DNA of 64,000 nucleotides from Lucifuga dentata (GCA_014773175.1 VXCM01000313.1:1-64000); one strand, 5' to 3'. Counted from the first letter of the stretch, positions 12,677-25,034 are shown. A program made the numbers and translations. Notes: a model not told the origin generated them from the letters alone.

Positions 12677-14804
12677 TAATTCTATGTATGCATTGCAGGC
12701 GTTGGAACATACTGATACAACAGTCACAGAAAAATCCACATTCTTGTATGAGTCAAAGGTTGGACTAACAAAAACTTTGACTAAGTATTCTACTTTTAGA
12801 CTTGAGCTTTTATCCTGAGGGTGTTAAACGATCCCTCTTTGGCTTCATCAAAGTTAGATACAGTTTAGCAAGTTTTAACTTGGCTGGCTTCCTGTAAAGT
12901 TCAGTAACTGTGGAGCCAAGTGGAACAGCATCCATATCAGTCCGACTTGTTTTCATCATACCTTGTTCCATGACTCAGTTTGGGGTTAATTACTGATTTT
13001 TATTGCCATGGTGTGACAGTCCAGCTGATTACCTCATTGTTTTGAAGACAAGTATGTTTTTTTTTTTTTTTTTTTAAACACAAGTACATGTGTTTGTTGT
13101 TACTTCAGCACTCAGCGCTTCTTGTGTTACAGTCCACTGAAGACTGGCCACAACAGAACCTCAGCAAAAAAGAATGCTTGCACAATCACTGTAGATGACA
13201 AAGACCCACTTGTGTCGTCCCCTTACCGCAAATTAAATAAAGCATTGTTTCCCCAGCCCCAAGCTTCACAGAAAAATTCTCTACTTGTGCATGTGAGCAC
13301 GTTTGCATGTACACATGATGGCAAATTGACAGGTGTGTATGTGTGCCTAAGTGTGTTTTAGTCTGACCTATCTGTGTTTGTGCTCTGTCTCCTGACCAAG
13401 AAAGTCAAGAGCCATTCCTCTTTAACTGACACTGATAACATATAATTACAGATCTGAGACCTTTCTGAGGTACAAATGGCATAGTGGACATTTGTTTTGC
13501 GTTGCGATGTCTTTACAAACACAGACAAATAATACGCTACAACTTGACTGACTTGAATATCTAGTTTAAGAACACTGACAAACTGTAATTACCAACATTT
13601 CACAGGCACCATAAATGGTTATTGAATTTTTGATACTGTCACTAGAATGCAGCAAACCAGAGAAAACTCAAAGTTTAGGTGCTCATGTATAAATGTGCTG
13701 GAGTCTGCTTCCATATACATAACCCAGTGTATGTTACAGGCTCTTGTAGCTATGTATGGCCACTCCTGTGTGTGTGACTGAGTTGAGTGTGATATGGGCT
13801 AGTGGACTACGCTATTCCTAAACTCGGAGTGTGAAGTGTTGGCAGACGTCCATTAAGCTCCCACTGCCCTCAAACAAGAATGTCCACCTGGCACTGTAAT
13901 ACAGACTATAAATAGGATTAGTAATCAGGTCACATGTTGGCATAAACATTGCTCTAACTTCATAACCAAACTGGTGTCAAACCTCTGGTCTTATTCTGAC
14001 ACTTGACACATAGTGGGATAGGATCATGTGTTACACGTCAGAGAAAAAAACTTGAATCAAAGAGAGATAAAAAATAAGTCAAAGTGAACACTGAGGTGAG
14101 TACGTAATGGGTGAATCAGCTGGATTGCTCCATTTGGTGAGGCATTTGCTTGTATGCCTGTTTTAAATAAAGCAAACTTCCTTCTCTCTGTTGAAGCAGC
14201 TCATGTGTATCCAGGATATGGGAGATGAGGTGGCACAAACCCCTGAGGCAACAAAGGTCTGCGTTACATACACCAATAATGAACCCATGTCGCAAGGTGT
14301 CCTAATGGTCATCACATCACTAATAAGCTGGAAGCAGGTTCTAGTCAAATGTGACACTGGAATCTCCTTCTGTTGTAGCTTTTTCTGTCTGATGAGTAAC
14401 TGATAGCTATGATGACGTAAATTACTAAATGTCAATCATCAGTAAGTATGTAGGACATCTGCCATGTTTGAAAACACATTCCTTTAAGCCGATAGGTATG
14501 AGGATGAGTAACAGGGATGGGACTCAAGATTGTGAAAGGGACACAATCAAAAAGGGTGCCCTGGAATATTCCATTACCTCTCCATTCAATGTGTAGAGAA
14601 TTCCAAAGGATTTCTTTATTGTGCAATATTTCCAACCCTTACTGTGTCTTATACACCTCAGGTCAGGTATTAGCAAATAAATGATGTAGGAAATTAAATT
14701 TCATTGTGATTATGCTGTTTCCCTGCCTCAAATGTCTGTAAGGGAGACACACCAGTGCTGAAGGGCTTCATTTTCCTAACCATGAAACCATATTGTAGGA
14801 ATAT

Positions 14805-14850
<46 letters not shown>

Positions 14851-16306
14851 GAAGGGACAGATGGAAATGCATTTACTGAGGACCAGTATTCATTATATAC
14901 ATGACAGATGCACCTATAGCTTTACAAACAAAAACAAATGACTGAGGTTTTGCTTTACCTTGCCCAGTAGGACCCCCATCTTGTGTCTCCAGCGGCCCTT
15001 GTTGAGAGAAGCGACTCTGATCCACAGGTTGAGCTGTGAGTTGTACATCCACACATCCCTGCTGTTGATACGACCGCCTAAAACACAACACATACTGTAT
15101 ATTTCAAACATACTGTATATTTCAAATTCTAACAGGTAGCATCATTTTGAGTTCCATGTGAGTACATAAACCAACAAGTTTTTAAAATTGAGATGATTTA
15201 ATTAGTCTAAAAGTAAGCCCATCTTGCCCTCGGCAAAGATACGAGCTTCAAGTTAATGGTGTGTTTGACATACGTACACACGCCCAATAAATATTACCTG
15301 CATACATATTATGCTACTGCCAACCATTTTCCAAAATATAAAACCGTATTTTAGGGTTAAATTAAATAACTTCAACAAAAAGTGTAATACACATTGTGTT
15401 CACTCTGATGGATTACGTATCTCAAGCACGTTTCAAGTCTCTACAAGTTGATTTTTATAGAGTGTTGGAATGAACTGAAACTCTAAGTCTAGGCTTAGAG
15501 AAAAAAAATTCTAATATTTTCCATTCCAGTTCAGTCCAGTTCCATTCCAGTATGTTTTGGAAAACGGTTGACAGTAATGTAACGCAGGTTGTATTTATTG
15601 GGCTCAAACACGCACAATCACCGGTATGGTCCTTTAAGTCAGAGTCATGCTTTTCTTATCTCCTAATTAGGGCACAGTCTCATCTGACTTTGTCCAAAGC
15701 TTTGTCCCCAAGCTTCAGCTAGTAAATTAAAGTTTCCCTCCTTCATGCTGAATAAACACACACACGCCATCATGAGTCTTCATTATGCAAATCCATTGAT
15801 CATCTGCCAGGTTTTAAATTGCTTTCAAAGCAAATACACACTGACGTGCACGCTCAGGATGTGTTGTTGGGGACAGAACTGCAGCACTTGGCCACGTTCC
15901 TTGTCTGTTGTCTCTGGGCAAACATAGACTTTTTTTTTTTNNNNNNNNNNNNNNNNNNNCCCCCCCCACCCCCACTGCACACACACCTGCCTGTTAATCT
16001 CCTACAGACTGAAGAAAAAGCCAAAGCCAATTTAATCCTTAAAAAAACAACTGAGTAACACTGACCAACTTTAACATTGTAGCATGAGGAATGTCAAAGA
16101 TTGTAATGTTGTGATACAATGTAGGTCAAACAACTGAAAGCTACATCTAAACACAGCAGTCTAACCGCTGAACTCAAAGAGAAGCAGTCTAATTTTTTCT
16201 GATCTTATCTGAAAAGCTAGATATTGTAATTCCAGGGCACGACTGTAGTGCTATTAGAACCAGTAGTAGTTATCTTTTGGCTTATATCCCGCATTAACCT
16301 CAGACA

Positions 16307-16347
<41 letters not shown>

Positions 16348-17790
16348 TGTGGGTGCAGCATGGATACAGATAAGACTCAGGCACATAAACACTAAAGACA
16401 GTGACGATCCGTGTTATTTCACACCAAGATTTAAATTGATCTCACACCAATGATATCAGTTAATATTATATAGAACATGAAAATTAACAAGCATGGTCCT
16501 GTCTTCAATAACATCTCCCCCTTGATGTCCTCCTGAGGGGAGGAGCTTCTTACTCAACAACAGGAATTAATGTATGGTAATAGTCTGATCTCCTAACGCT
16601 GACATCAAATGTTTCGCAAGCCAACAATTTTGTTTTGTTAGCATCTACCAATTGCCGTTAGGGAGTTTTCTTTTCTCAGATGACATGTGGCTGCTTTATG
16701 GAGCAACATTTAATGCATAAAGAGAACATGCTAGTCTAAACAAAGGCATCTAAATCTCTTTTGTATTCTCATGTACAGAAAGCGTGAGTTTTTGAATGAC
16801 TGTGAAAGGCTGGCAGACTAGACAGGTGTGGACAGACATATGTGTTTTGTTGCACATTAATAATCCATAAAACAACCTAATTAAAGGAAAGCCTGGCTTC
16901 AGGAGCTGAGCTCCATACCCTCTTATTGATTCTCCTTAGGGTAATATAGATAATTAATTTCAGTCACATTGAATTCTATTCTAAGACATTAAAAAAAAAA
17001 AACAGACAAGGGAAGGAAGTTAATCATAGTATGTCTGCCAGATAATCTGCTACATAGTTGAAGAGACAGTCTGCTGCCCTTGAGGCTTCTGTTTGAAAAG
17101 ATTTGCATGGAAGAAAGTTGACACATAATATAACACTTCAAAGATAGTCTTTCAGACCTAGAATGTTTGTAAAAAAAAAAAAAAAAANAAAAAAACAACT
17201 ATAAACTTTACTGGGGGACTTTTCTTACAGCAAACAGTTTGTCCACCCCTGCCAGTGTTAATCACTGTTGTTAGGAGTCCAGAGGAATTGACTCTGGCAG
17301 GAACAATAAGACTCGATTGACAACTTTGCGACAGATAAACACTGTCTACAGTTTCATACAGGTGCATTGCTGCTGATAATGGTCAAGTTCAGTATTTTAT
17401 AGACTTCATGTCCTCAGAGAAGAAAGTGCGTTTTGCCGAACGCTTGCTTGTAACAAGTTATCAAAGTGTCTTTCAATTCATACAGCAGAGCCAGCAAAGA
17501 GCAAATTATTTCACATGATGAATGAAATTAAAGCAAATATAATGTATGTTGCGTTGGCAAGTTTTTAATGGAGAACGTGCTGACAGTATATACAGGATAC
17601 TGGAGCTAGTCCATCACACTCGCAAAGAGGCTGATTAGAATGCTGTGGGTGCAAGAAAAGCAGCCCTGTCCTGTGACTAAAAGACCAGAGGGGTTTTATA
17701 CACACACACACACTATATACACACATTCTATTTAAGTCAAAACTAACTACTGAAGCAGAGCAAGAGACAGGATCCTCCCCCCTCCACCCN

Positions 17791-17840
<50 letters not shown>

Positions 17841-20800
17841 GTATGTTGACTTTTCCAGGCAGTGCTTGCGGGTAGATTGATAGCACACGTGAGGAGTTGG
17901 CAGTCAGAACATGAAAACGCATAAACACAGCAGCATTCTTGCTGAAGGGGAAAGGCTTTTTTCTCATCACTCTCTTCTTTTAATCTTGTCAGTTTTGTTT
18001 ACCTCCTCTTTTTTTGTCCCAGGTCTTTTCCTGTACCCACCTTTGGCAATTTTCTCATGTAGCTCATAAAAATCATTTTGAAGCATGAGCCAATGTAATA
18101 GGCCCATTTGAGCCTCCTGACATATTCTGGGAAATAATTTCTTAAAACTAGCTCATATTCGTTGGCCTTCATCAAAATAGCCAAATAGAAGTGCATGCCT
18201 ATTGAAAACACATTTGAATCAATGTTTGGCTTTGAGCCTTTGGCTTTGTCAGCTCTCATTAGTCAGCGTGCATAACGTGATGCTAATGTCTTGTATAATC
18301 TAAGTCATTTTACACCAGAGGAGGCTTGTGTCACACTTGGCCCATACCATGTTCAAAACAATGCAGAAACCTAGCCAGGAGGCCATGAGAACAATAATAA
18401 CTTACACTTTTTCACTCTGAACTCACAACCTACTACAAGAGCATCAAACCACAAGTGGCTGTTAAAGGAGAGAAAGGAAATCTTAGAAAGCTGCATAGGT
18501 TATATAGAGGTTCTGAGCCTGCACAGTGGCCAATAGAAACATAGAGATAGATTGAAGAAGCCAATCAGGTGCGGCCTCGGCACTGAGCGAGAGAGTGCAT
18601 CCAGATGTTGCTCTCATATTTTCCTTCAGCTCAGGCAGGCTGTGGCTGTAAAAATAACACGAGCCAAACACCATCATGGTCTTTCCTGCCCTTCCACAAA
18701 GAAAAAAATTTTTGTTTGCAAGTCAAGCAGATGAGGACAGTGTCCCTCATGAGTGTACTCTAGATTTTCTTCTTCTCAGGTCTGACACAATTTTACACTG
18801 TGTTAGAAAAATAGATAAATGAGCATTAGTTCATCACCATCAACATGTTGTTAAATAACAGGCTCTTACCTGACACCAGAATGTCATTGCGAAGAGCGCA
18901 GACAGCGTACTCTGACTTTGTGAACTCGGGCAATTTGGCCAGTGATTTCCACTCTCCTGTGACTGGGTCGTAGCATTCAGTGTAGGGCAGGTTGAAGCCG
19001 CCCACCCTCTCACAACCCCCCACCACCACAATCACCTCAGAGAAGCCTGTCGACCTGTACGGAAGGAAGCAGGGAGAGATGAAGCAATTGCTAAAACACA
19101 AACAAAGTCGAATCTGGACTGAAAAGCACTACAGCAGAATGTACAATTTACAAACACTGTATCTAATCAAGTTATTGTTACAGGCAGATGCAAAGACAAT
19201 GAACATGCATAAATGCTTTCTCATTAGAGAAGGTCGACATTCATGGCAGGAGAGCAGCACATTGTGATTTCTACTTACAAGGCTTTTCTTATCTTGAAGG
19301 CAAAGTTCACTTTAAGAACAGAAGCCTCAATCCAGGGTACAAAGACAACAGCAACACTCTTGAGGTGAGACTTAAGCTGGTTTTCCATGTTCAGAATGCT
19401 TTCCTATCAGGCTGTTCAAAACACATGGCGTGGATATGATCTAATTTCCTTTGGGAGAGCTAATGAACTGCAGCTTCGCTTCTTATTGTACCATTCAGAA
19501 ATACTGATATTTCATAACGACTTCTAGCTAATTCTCCATATGAAAATAACAATCTGCTCTGCATAGCATTATCAACGCCACCGCAGCCCAAAAATATGTT
19601 TTCTCTGTACTCCCCACATTCTTCTGTCTACTTATTAGACACGTTACCAAGCAGAAATCAGGCAAGGTAGGAGATTAGAAATGCATCATGTACGTGTATA
19701 TACTATATATATATATATATATATAGGAACAAAATTGCCCNTTAGAAATGCATCATGTACGTGTATATACTATATATATATATATATATATAGGAACAAA
19801 ATTGCCCATGCGCTATATAGCTGTAAGTGTGCACGTGTGTGTTTAAGTGCAAATCCATGATTGTGACTGATGAGACTCTGGAAGCTTTCCAAAAGAAGAG
19901 GCTCCTGGTGCAGACACAGAAAAGAGAGATGACTGGCCCTCAGGGCAAACGAGACAGTGTCACTAACTGCCTGCTTGACTTGCTGATCTGATCAGATCGC
20001 CTCCATAAGCCTGAAACCCACGTCACACAGCCTTACTAACTGACACCCTGTCCTCTTCCCACTTAACCTTTACTGAGACAAAAAGGACAGCTGCTGTTTG
20101 GATGTCATTCTACCATATGGTCAGTATTATGTCTTGTTCACAAGGTTTCAGTTAACACCAGCTTTGTTAAATAATAAATTATAAAACGAGACAAAATACA
20201 CCTGAAATAAAAGTCCGTTTGTCAGCTGGCGTTATAGTGAACAGGTGGGTACACTATAGATGTGCAAACATGCCAGCAAGGTGAGTTATGCGACTTTTAT
20301 GATAACAAGACTCAACACTTTCGTCTCGTTATTGTATGATGCCGTTTCTTGCACCATATAATTTTTCCTTTCCAGCAAACCCAGTCTGTGTATGGACATG
20401 CCCTGAATCCATCCTCACTCATTATTCTACATTTTAATTTCAGAACGGGACTACAAAACAACTCTCAACGACAGATTTATCTATTTGGCAATATCACTCC
20501 CCTACTCTCTCCCACACACACACACACACACACTAAAAGAGATATGTGCTTTCTTAACTCTCTCTGATCTTCGTGTTCACAATGGCATAAGTTTTTAACC
20601 CAATGAATGTAAAAGGGTGACTGAAAAGTAAAGATCAAACAGTGTTTCTTTTTACTTTTGTAAAGCATAGGGTATTTGCAGCATATTCTTTAAAAAACAT
20701 CTTACTCAGGAAGACATTTCAGTGGGCTTCTGCCTTCTACAACAAAAGTTGGTGTTACCTGCGCGGGCGGGTTCTGGGGGACATCATCTCATTGCCGAGC

Positions 20801-21789
20801 ACATGGTAGCGTCTGGCCTCATGCAGCAGCTGGTAGCACTCTGGTGCGTTTTGGATGAGATGGTCTCCCTCAACTGTCTGGACAAAGTAGTTGGGGTGCA
20901 CCAGGGGCAGGCGCACATGATGCAGCAGGTCCTTTAGGAAGGGCTTCCTGGGCTCCATACTGTGGTATACCCATCGCATCACTGCTTCAAACACCACCTC
21001 CTCCTTCCCAACAAACAGCTCATCGCTGCGAATGTACTCTTCCAGCTCTTCCCTGTGGAGGTCACGGAACTCCTCGTGCTGAGCGACCTCTGAGAAGTTG
21101 GCCAGGGCGTAGCTGCGGCAGCGATTCGCTAGCTGCTTGAGGGAGTGGGCGTCGGCGAAGCGCTGGATGCCCAGACAGTTGCATGGGTCAAGCTGGTCTT
21201 CCAGGAACTTTGCGCAGGCATCGCGCAATGTGTTGATCTGGAAGAGGCTGGAGGTTTCAAATAGGAACTGGACATTCTCAGTGGTGATCCTGGCACGGCC
21301 GGTGTAAACATAGCTGAGGAAGGAGTCCATGGCCTCCGCCAGGATGCCATTGATCTCCACCAACATCTCGCGGCTCTCGCGGTGATCGTTGCAGAACATG
21401 GCTCTGAAGTAGGAAGAGCAGGCAGAGAGCACAGCGCGGTGGCAGGGGAACTCGCGGCCCTGCACGCTGATCACCACATCAGTGAACAGGCGGCAATCGC
21501 GGAACTCATTGAATACCTGGAGGATGGCTTCTGAGTGTGAGGAGCCAGAGCAGAAGTCCAAGACATCCTGGCTGGCTAAAGTTTTGGGATCCACCTCAAA
21601 TACCTTAGGAGACAACAACATATAATTGTGATTTCTAGAATATTTATGGCTTTTATTAGCATAGACAAAACACACAAGCTAGAAACTATAGAAAAAGCTT
21701 GTTTTATTTGGCAGTACCTTGCGTTTGACAGCTGGTGAGTCTCTTGCAGATTCTTCCCTGTTTAGCCTTCTGCCCAGAATCAACACCAT
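7565..21789 (-). CDS. klhl24: Kelch-like protein 24 (BTB-BACK-Kelch Cullin-3 adaptor)
   Basis: KLHL24 is a substrate adaptor for Cullin-3 ubiquitin ligase. In mammals it controls intermediate filament turnover (keratin 14, desmin) and binds kainate-receptor subunits. Seven coding exons, in transcript order: 21718-21789, 20759-21603, 18870-19054, 14959-15077, 9434-9622, 7897-8085 and 7565-7762. They total 1797 bp, all in frame, giving 598 residues (human about 600). The start MVLILGRRLNREESARDSP matches KLHL24. The large exon holds the BTB domain (about residues 55-165, with FPCHRAVLSACSSYFRAMF) and BACK (about 170-275). The later exons hold six Kelch blades, with repeated GG, Y and W positions (VVVGGCERVGG, YTVGGYDGQ, LFVIGGGPDDN). 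The C-terminus is NEKHRL. The methionine at human position 29 is valine here (residue 28). Very near full-length identity to the family makes the call secure; paralogue a or b is not resolved. Confidence 0.97.
8086..9433. other. klhl24 intron
   Basis: No coding exon in either strand. It contains an 18-bp perfect hairpin at 9115-9156 (listed separately). The rest looks unique and AT-rich. Confidence 0.6.
9115..9156. repeat. Perfect 18-bp inverted repeat, 6-nt loop
   Basis: The left arm TGAAGTTTAATAGAGAGG is exactly complementary to the right arm CCTCTCTATTAAACTTCA, with AGTACC between. It lies in a klhl24 intron. Confidence 0.9.
10869..10976 (+). repeat. (GA)n microsatellite with sequence gap
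   Basis: An almost pure GA tract interrupted by GGGAGG and by NNN at 10918-10920. The true length is unknown because of the gap. It sits in the same long klhl24 intron. Confidence 0.9.
12635..12674 (+). repeat. (GA)n microsatellite
   Basis: About twenty GA units in a klhl24 intron. Confidence 0.9.
14805..14849 (+). repeat. (TG)n microsatellite
   Basis: About twenty-two TG units, ending 110 bp before the 3' boundary of the klhl24 exon at 14959-15077 (on the downstream side in transcript direction). Confidence 0.92.
15280..15340 (-). repeat. Dispersed repeat copy A (inverted)
   Basis: Its reverse complement (ending TTTTGGAAAATGGTTGGCAG, then TATTTATTGGGC) matches the plus-strand copies at 15551-15642 and 55281-55375. 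Class unknown. Confidence 0.65.
15551..15642 (+). repeat. Dispersed repeat copy B
   Basis: Shares the ordered blocks TTTTGGAAAACGGTTGACAG, TATTTATTGGGCTCAAACA, AATCACCGGTAT and TCCTTTAAG with copies at 55281-55375 and 58002-58098. Together with copy A it can fold back. Confidence 0.65.
15941..15959. other. Assembly gap (19 N)
   Basis: A run of 19 N between a poly-T and a poly-C tract in a klhl24 intron. The true sequence and length are unknown. Confidence 0.97.
16309..16344 (+). repeat. (GT)n microsatellite
   Basis: About eighteen GT units in the klhl24 intron. Confidence 0.9.
17791..17837 (+). repeat. (AG)n microsatellite next to a gap
   Basis: About twenty-three AG units, preceded directly by a single N at 17790. 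The repeat probably collapsed in assembly. Confidence 0.9.
19055..20758. other. klhl24 intron with assembly-duplicated TA repeat
   Basis: Between the BTB-BACK exon and the first Kelch exon. It contains an exact 66-bp duplication around N 19741 (listed separately) and a short AC repeat near 20513-20533. No exons seen. Confidence 0.6.
19675..19807 (+). repeat. Exact 66-bp duplication flanking a single N, with (TA)n core
   Basis: 19675-19740 and 19742-19807 are identical, both containing a TA dinucleotide array and ending in AAAATTGCCC, with one N between. This is the signature of two overlapping contig ends placed side by side, not a biological tandem repeat. Confidence 0.85.
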
Positions 21790-21833
21790 GGCTGCCACCT
21801 TCAATGTAGATCTGACTTAAACCTTAAGATGAC
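21718..21833 (-). other. klhl24: klhl24 exon carrying the start codon, with 5' UTR part
   Basis: The ATG at 21787-21789 lies in a favourable context (GCAGCCATGG). Upstream on the minus strand an acceptor GTTCCCAG ends at 21834, so 21790-21833 would be 5' UTR. The donor at 21717 (AAACGCAAG then GTACTG) is in phase 0. Confidence 0.6.
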
Positions 21834-23144
21834 CTGGGAACGGACAGCAGATAATTACTTCAAAGAACTTGTTTCTATAAAATATGACTGTTTGGTGTAA
21901 ACAATAGCAACCAGTCATATGTGATAGGAATGGATTACCAGGAAAGGGTATTCCTAAATAGCAACATAAGTGGACGTAGTTATACTAAGTCAGCACATTC
22001 ACCCCAAGCAAACATATCACGTGTTCAGAAGAGGGAGAAGACAAGTGAGATTCAAAACAAAAAAAACAAAACAAAACAATCCTCAACCCTAAGGGGTAGT
22101 GCTAACATGTGTTGCTTCATAGTTTAGGAAAAACAGTAGCTTGAAGGAATGAAATCTGAGCCGCATACAAATCTGCGTGACAGTTCCTGTAAAACAGTTG
22201 TGCCCTGCAGCACAATGAACTGACTGAGAGGGAAGATGACAAAGACACATTGGCAGGTAAAAGGGAAATAAGTTGAGCAACGGTTAGAGATGAACCTTCA
22301 GTACATGTCAGTCAGGTTTGTTTTGAAAGAGTGGGGAAAGGGATGCTGTAAGACAACTGACTACATCATCAAGGTCCGAATAATAAACTGCAAAGCCAGA
22401 GCTGCTGACAACCCTGAATCATATGTTTATGATAAGCTTTTAACACCAAATGTACACATATCTAAATGTCCTAAATTAAGAGGCCAACATATATTCTCTT
22501 CAAAGGCTGTATGTTTTTAGGACATTCAGTTCTGCAAATGTTACATCAAACCTAACGAATGTGATGGAGATGATTAAAATTAAAATCAACAATATCAGTA
22601 AACTCTTATCTAAGGCTCTGGCCTTGTTCAGGATTTTGATAATTGGTTGGATAATTTGCTCCAATGAGGAATTTTTTTTTTTGGTGATGTATTTATTCTT
22701 GGTCAAACAGACTCATCCTGTTTGTGTGTTATACTTGCCAGGAGCAGCAGCACCTCCTTGAATTTAGCTATAGAAGACAGGTTTGGCCAGAGGTGTCTGA
22801 CGCATAAAAGATTTCCTTCAGCATTGTGTTTTCATTAACAACCACAGGGGTTATCTTGCTATGAATACTAAAATGTAAAAATATATGGGGCTGCAACTAA
22901 TGATTATTTTGTTTTTTGTTAGCCAATGAATTTTTATTAAAAAAAAACAACAACTAACAAATGCCTATCAAATTTTCCACAACCAAAAATGTTCTGCAGA
23001 TTGCTTTTTTTTTTTGTCTCAATAACAAANAAAAAAAAAAAAAAACAATCAAAAAACAAATAAACACAGTTATTCAATTTATAGAAATAAAGAGAAAATC
23101 CTTGCATTTGAGAGACTGGAACCAGCCAACATTTGACATTTTTC

Positions 23145-23176
<32 letters not shown>

Positions 23177-23778
23177 AAAGATTAATCGATTAATATAATT
23201 GTCAACTGACAAAATGTTTAACCACCAAAATATAAACGCTGGAAAAATTAAGATAAAACAAATGCCTTTGTTTGTTTATTTGTTTTTTCTTTTTTAAATT
23301 TATTAGTTATTAGGCAATATAGCTTGATTAAAGAATAAAAACAACAACCGTGTATAATTTGTCAGTTAAATAATACCATAAGAAAGAAAACACTTCGCTC
23401 CAGTGCTCCGGTTTATTAGACAAAGAAATCTCATGCTTCATGCCCACGTTAGTCCTCAAAACATGTAAAGCAGCGCAGCTGTTGTTCCAACGTAGAATTA
23501 AAAAAAAAAAATCTTTTTTAAATCCAACACTTACAACATCCTCTGATATAAAGAAAAACATTACCTTATTCAGAAGTTTCCAGATGAAGCTTCCACTTCA
23601 AGTCCAAGTGGATTAAAACAAAAAGTAAGAATAATATATATTGTATCTTATAAATGTTTATCGGTATCCTTTACAGTATTTGTTGTCAAAGAATTATGGC
23701 AAACAAGTCAGGACGTTATTTGGCACAGACATTTTGACTTTGTGGCGTTGTTAGCAAAGACAAAGAGCTCTAACTTAC
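21834..23778. other. Probable klhl24 first intron with a dispersed repeat
   Basis: No coding exon recognised. Includes the dispersed repeat at 22889-23222, a poly-A with N at about 23030, and an AAAT array at 23144-23176. Confidence 0.5.
22889..23222. repeat. Teleost dispersed repeat (GGGGCTGCAAC family)
   Basis: It opens with GGGGCTGCAACTAATGATTA and later carries ATTAATCGATTAATATAATT, a pairing I know from many fish introns. It is interrupted by poly-A with N and an AAAT array. The element class is uncertain; the ends are approximate. Confidence 0.5.
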
Positions 23779-23885
23779 TGTAAACACAGAAGCCATATAT
23801 ACTTGTCAGGCCTAAAAAAAAAAAAAAAAANAAAAAAAAAAAAAAAAATCCGGCCCCTCTAGCGCAGTCAGCTGGCTGTTGGTGC
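23779..23885 (-). other. klhl24: Probable non-coding first exon of klhl24
   Basis: A strong minus-strand donor, TTTACA then GTAAGTTAG, ends at 23779. It lies just downstream (in transcript direction) of a ZNF143-type motif at 23884-23902. Splicing to the acceptor at 21834 would give a 5' UTR exon plus a 1.9-kb intron. A poly-A run containing one N (about 23815-23848) falls inside. Inferred from position and motifs only; the TSS is a guess. Confidence 0.4.
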
Positions 23886-23902
23886 ATTATGGGTAATGTA
23901 GT
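23884..23902 (-). promoter_or_regulatory. ZNF143/Staf-type promoter motif
   Basis: The minus strand reads ACTACATTACCCATAATGC, close to the Staf/ZNF143 site (ACTACA, spacer, CCCA, then ATGC). Such sites mark core promoters. Its position, upstream of the putative first exon of klhl24 and in matching orientation, supports a promoter here. Confidence 0.55.
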
Positions 23903-24923
23903 TTAATTAAAATCGCAGTTCTTCATTTACCAGGAAATAGAAACAACGTTTCCCATGTTCCCTGGGTTCTCCACGTGGCTGTTCTTTGTTTGCAAACAAA
24001 CTCAACTTTTCGATGGGAAAAAGTTGAAACACGAAGCGATAGCTACTGAGCGATACAGCCAGCAGCGGCAGTACTGCTTTCATGTGTTTCATGTAAAAGT
24101 TAGTATTAGACAATTTTGTCTGCATTTAACCATTAAACGTTATAAAATACATTCAACGAGAGAAAAATAACATGATTAATATGTACGTCATGTTCTAGAA
24201 TAATAGTCGTTACATGGGCTTATAGGCTACAATTCGGGTCACGTGTTAAACAAAAAGATGTTGTAATGCGATCCTATGGGCCACGTGAAAACAGGATGAA
24301 AACATGCTTCATACTGTTTTTTTTTCAGGTAAGGAGGGAGGAGGAGCATAGTTGGAACAAAGGATGTTGCAACTTCCTTAGTTGCAAAATATTTCTGAGT
24401 ATTTTCTGGAACCATGTGTACTGACCCACTTACACTGTTTTGAGTTGTGTGGGGAGAAGTGTCACCTTTAACTTATTTCTATGGCGGTTATCGCACGATG
24501 GACGCACATTTCCTCATAAAAAGCTGAAATGACCGAAGCAGAAGCGTAATTCTTATACATATGGCGGAAATTAATGCGTGTTTATTATCGGCGAAGATTA
24601 GATGAAGACACTACAGCGATTACTTTTACACCGATAATTTAACATCAAACACTTTATCTGACAAAAATATTGGTTGAGAAAATTCAGTTTCTCCTTGATT
24701 TTGATAGGGACATGTCCACCGTCCAGAAAACTCTTCAGTAGCAATGGGAGATCTCTCGTCTTTTCTAGTGCCTTAGAACTAAGTCGGTTAGCCAGTATTC
24801 TCCTTGGACTCCTGGTTTTAGACAAACAAGACTTGAGGAGCAAATAGAGTTAAGTGCTTTGTTACTATGTTCTTAAAATTGAAGGTGATTGTTTGATTCT
24901 GCATAGCATTTACATGACATATG

Positions 24924-24983
24924 GATGATATTTGGTACACAAAATGATTTGATGACCAATCATTTTGTGTACCAAATATCATC
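24924..24983. repeat. Perfect 26-bp inverted repeat, 8-nt loop
   Basis: The left arm starts GATGATATTTGGTACACAAA and the right arm is its exact reverse complement (ending ACCAAATATCATC). The loop is TGATGACC. It shares the core GGTACACAAAATGATT with the neighbouring palindrome. Confidence 0.9.
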
Positions 24984-24984
24984 C

Positions 24985-25034
24985 TGTCATCCTTGTTATC
25001 ATCCTTTCATCCTTGTTATCATCCTTTCATCCTT
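24985..25034 (+). repeat. Short 20-bp tandem repeat between the two hairpins
   Basis: About two and a half copies of TCATCCTTGTTATCATCCTT fill the space between the hairpin at 24924 and the palindrome at 25038. Confidence 0.75.

Larger units (their letters stand above)
9623..14958. other. Long klhl24 intron
   Basis: A 5.3-kb intron without recognisable exons. It holds a homopolymer gap (N near 10269), two GA microsatellites, a poly-T at about 13056-13075 and a GT microsatellite. ORFs seen here are short and mostly repeat-driven. Confidence 0.6.
15078..18869. other. klhl24 intron with dispersed repeats and a sequence gap
   Basis: No recognised exon. It holds an inverted pair of a dispersed repeat (15280-15340 and 15551-15642), a 19-base gap (15941-15959) between a T run and a C run, GT and GA microsatellites and a poly-A with N at 17188. 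One 86-codon minus-strand ORF (17999-18259) in complex sequence matches nothing I know. Confidence 0.6.

Noticed and set aside
12326..12818. 137-codon ORF with a SLSLSL run
   Set aside because: Driven by a GA/CT microsatellite in a klhl24 intron; no family match and no splice logic.
23955..24170. 71-codon ORF divergent from the klhl24 promoter
   Set aside because: No domain or conserved start, and no evidence of a bidirectional gene beyond promoter-like motifs.
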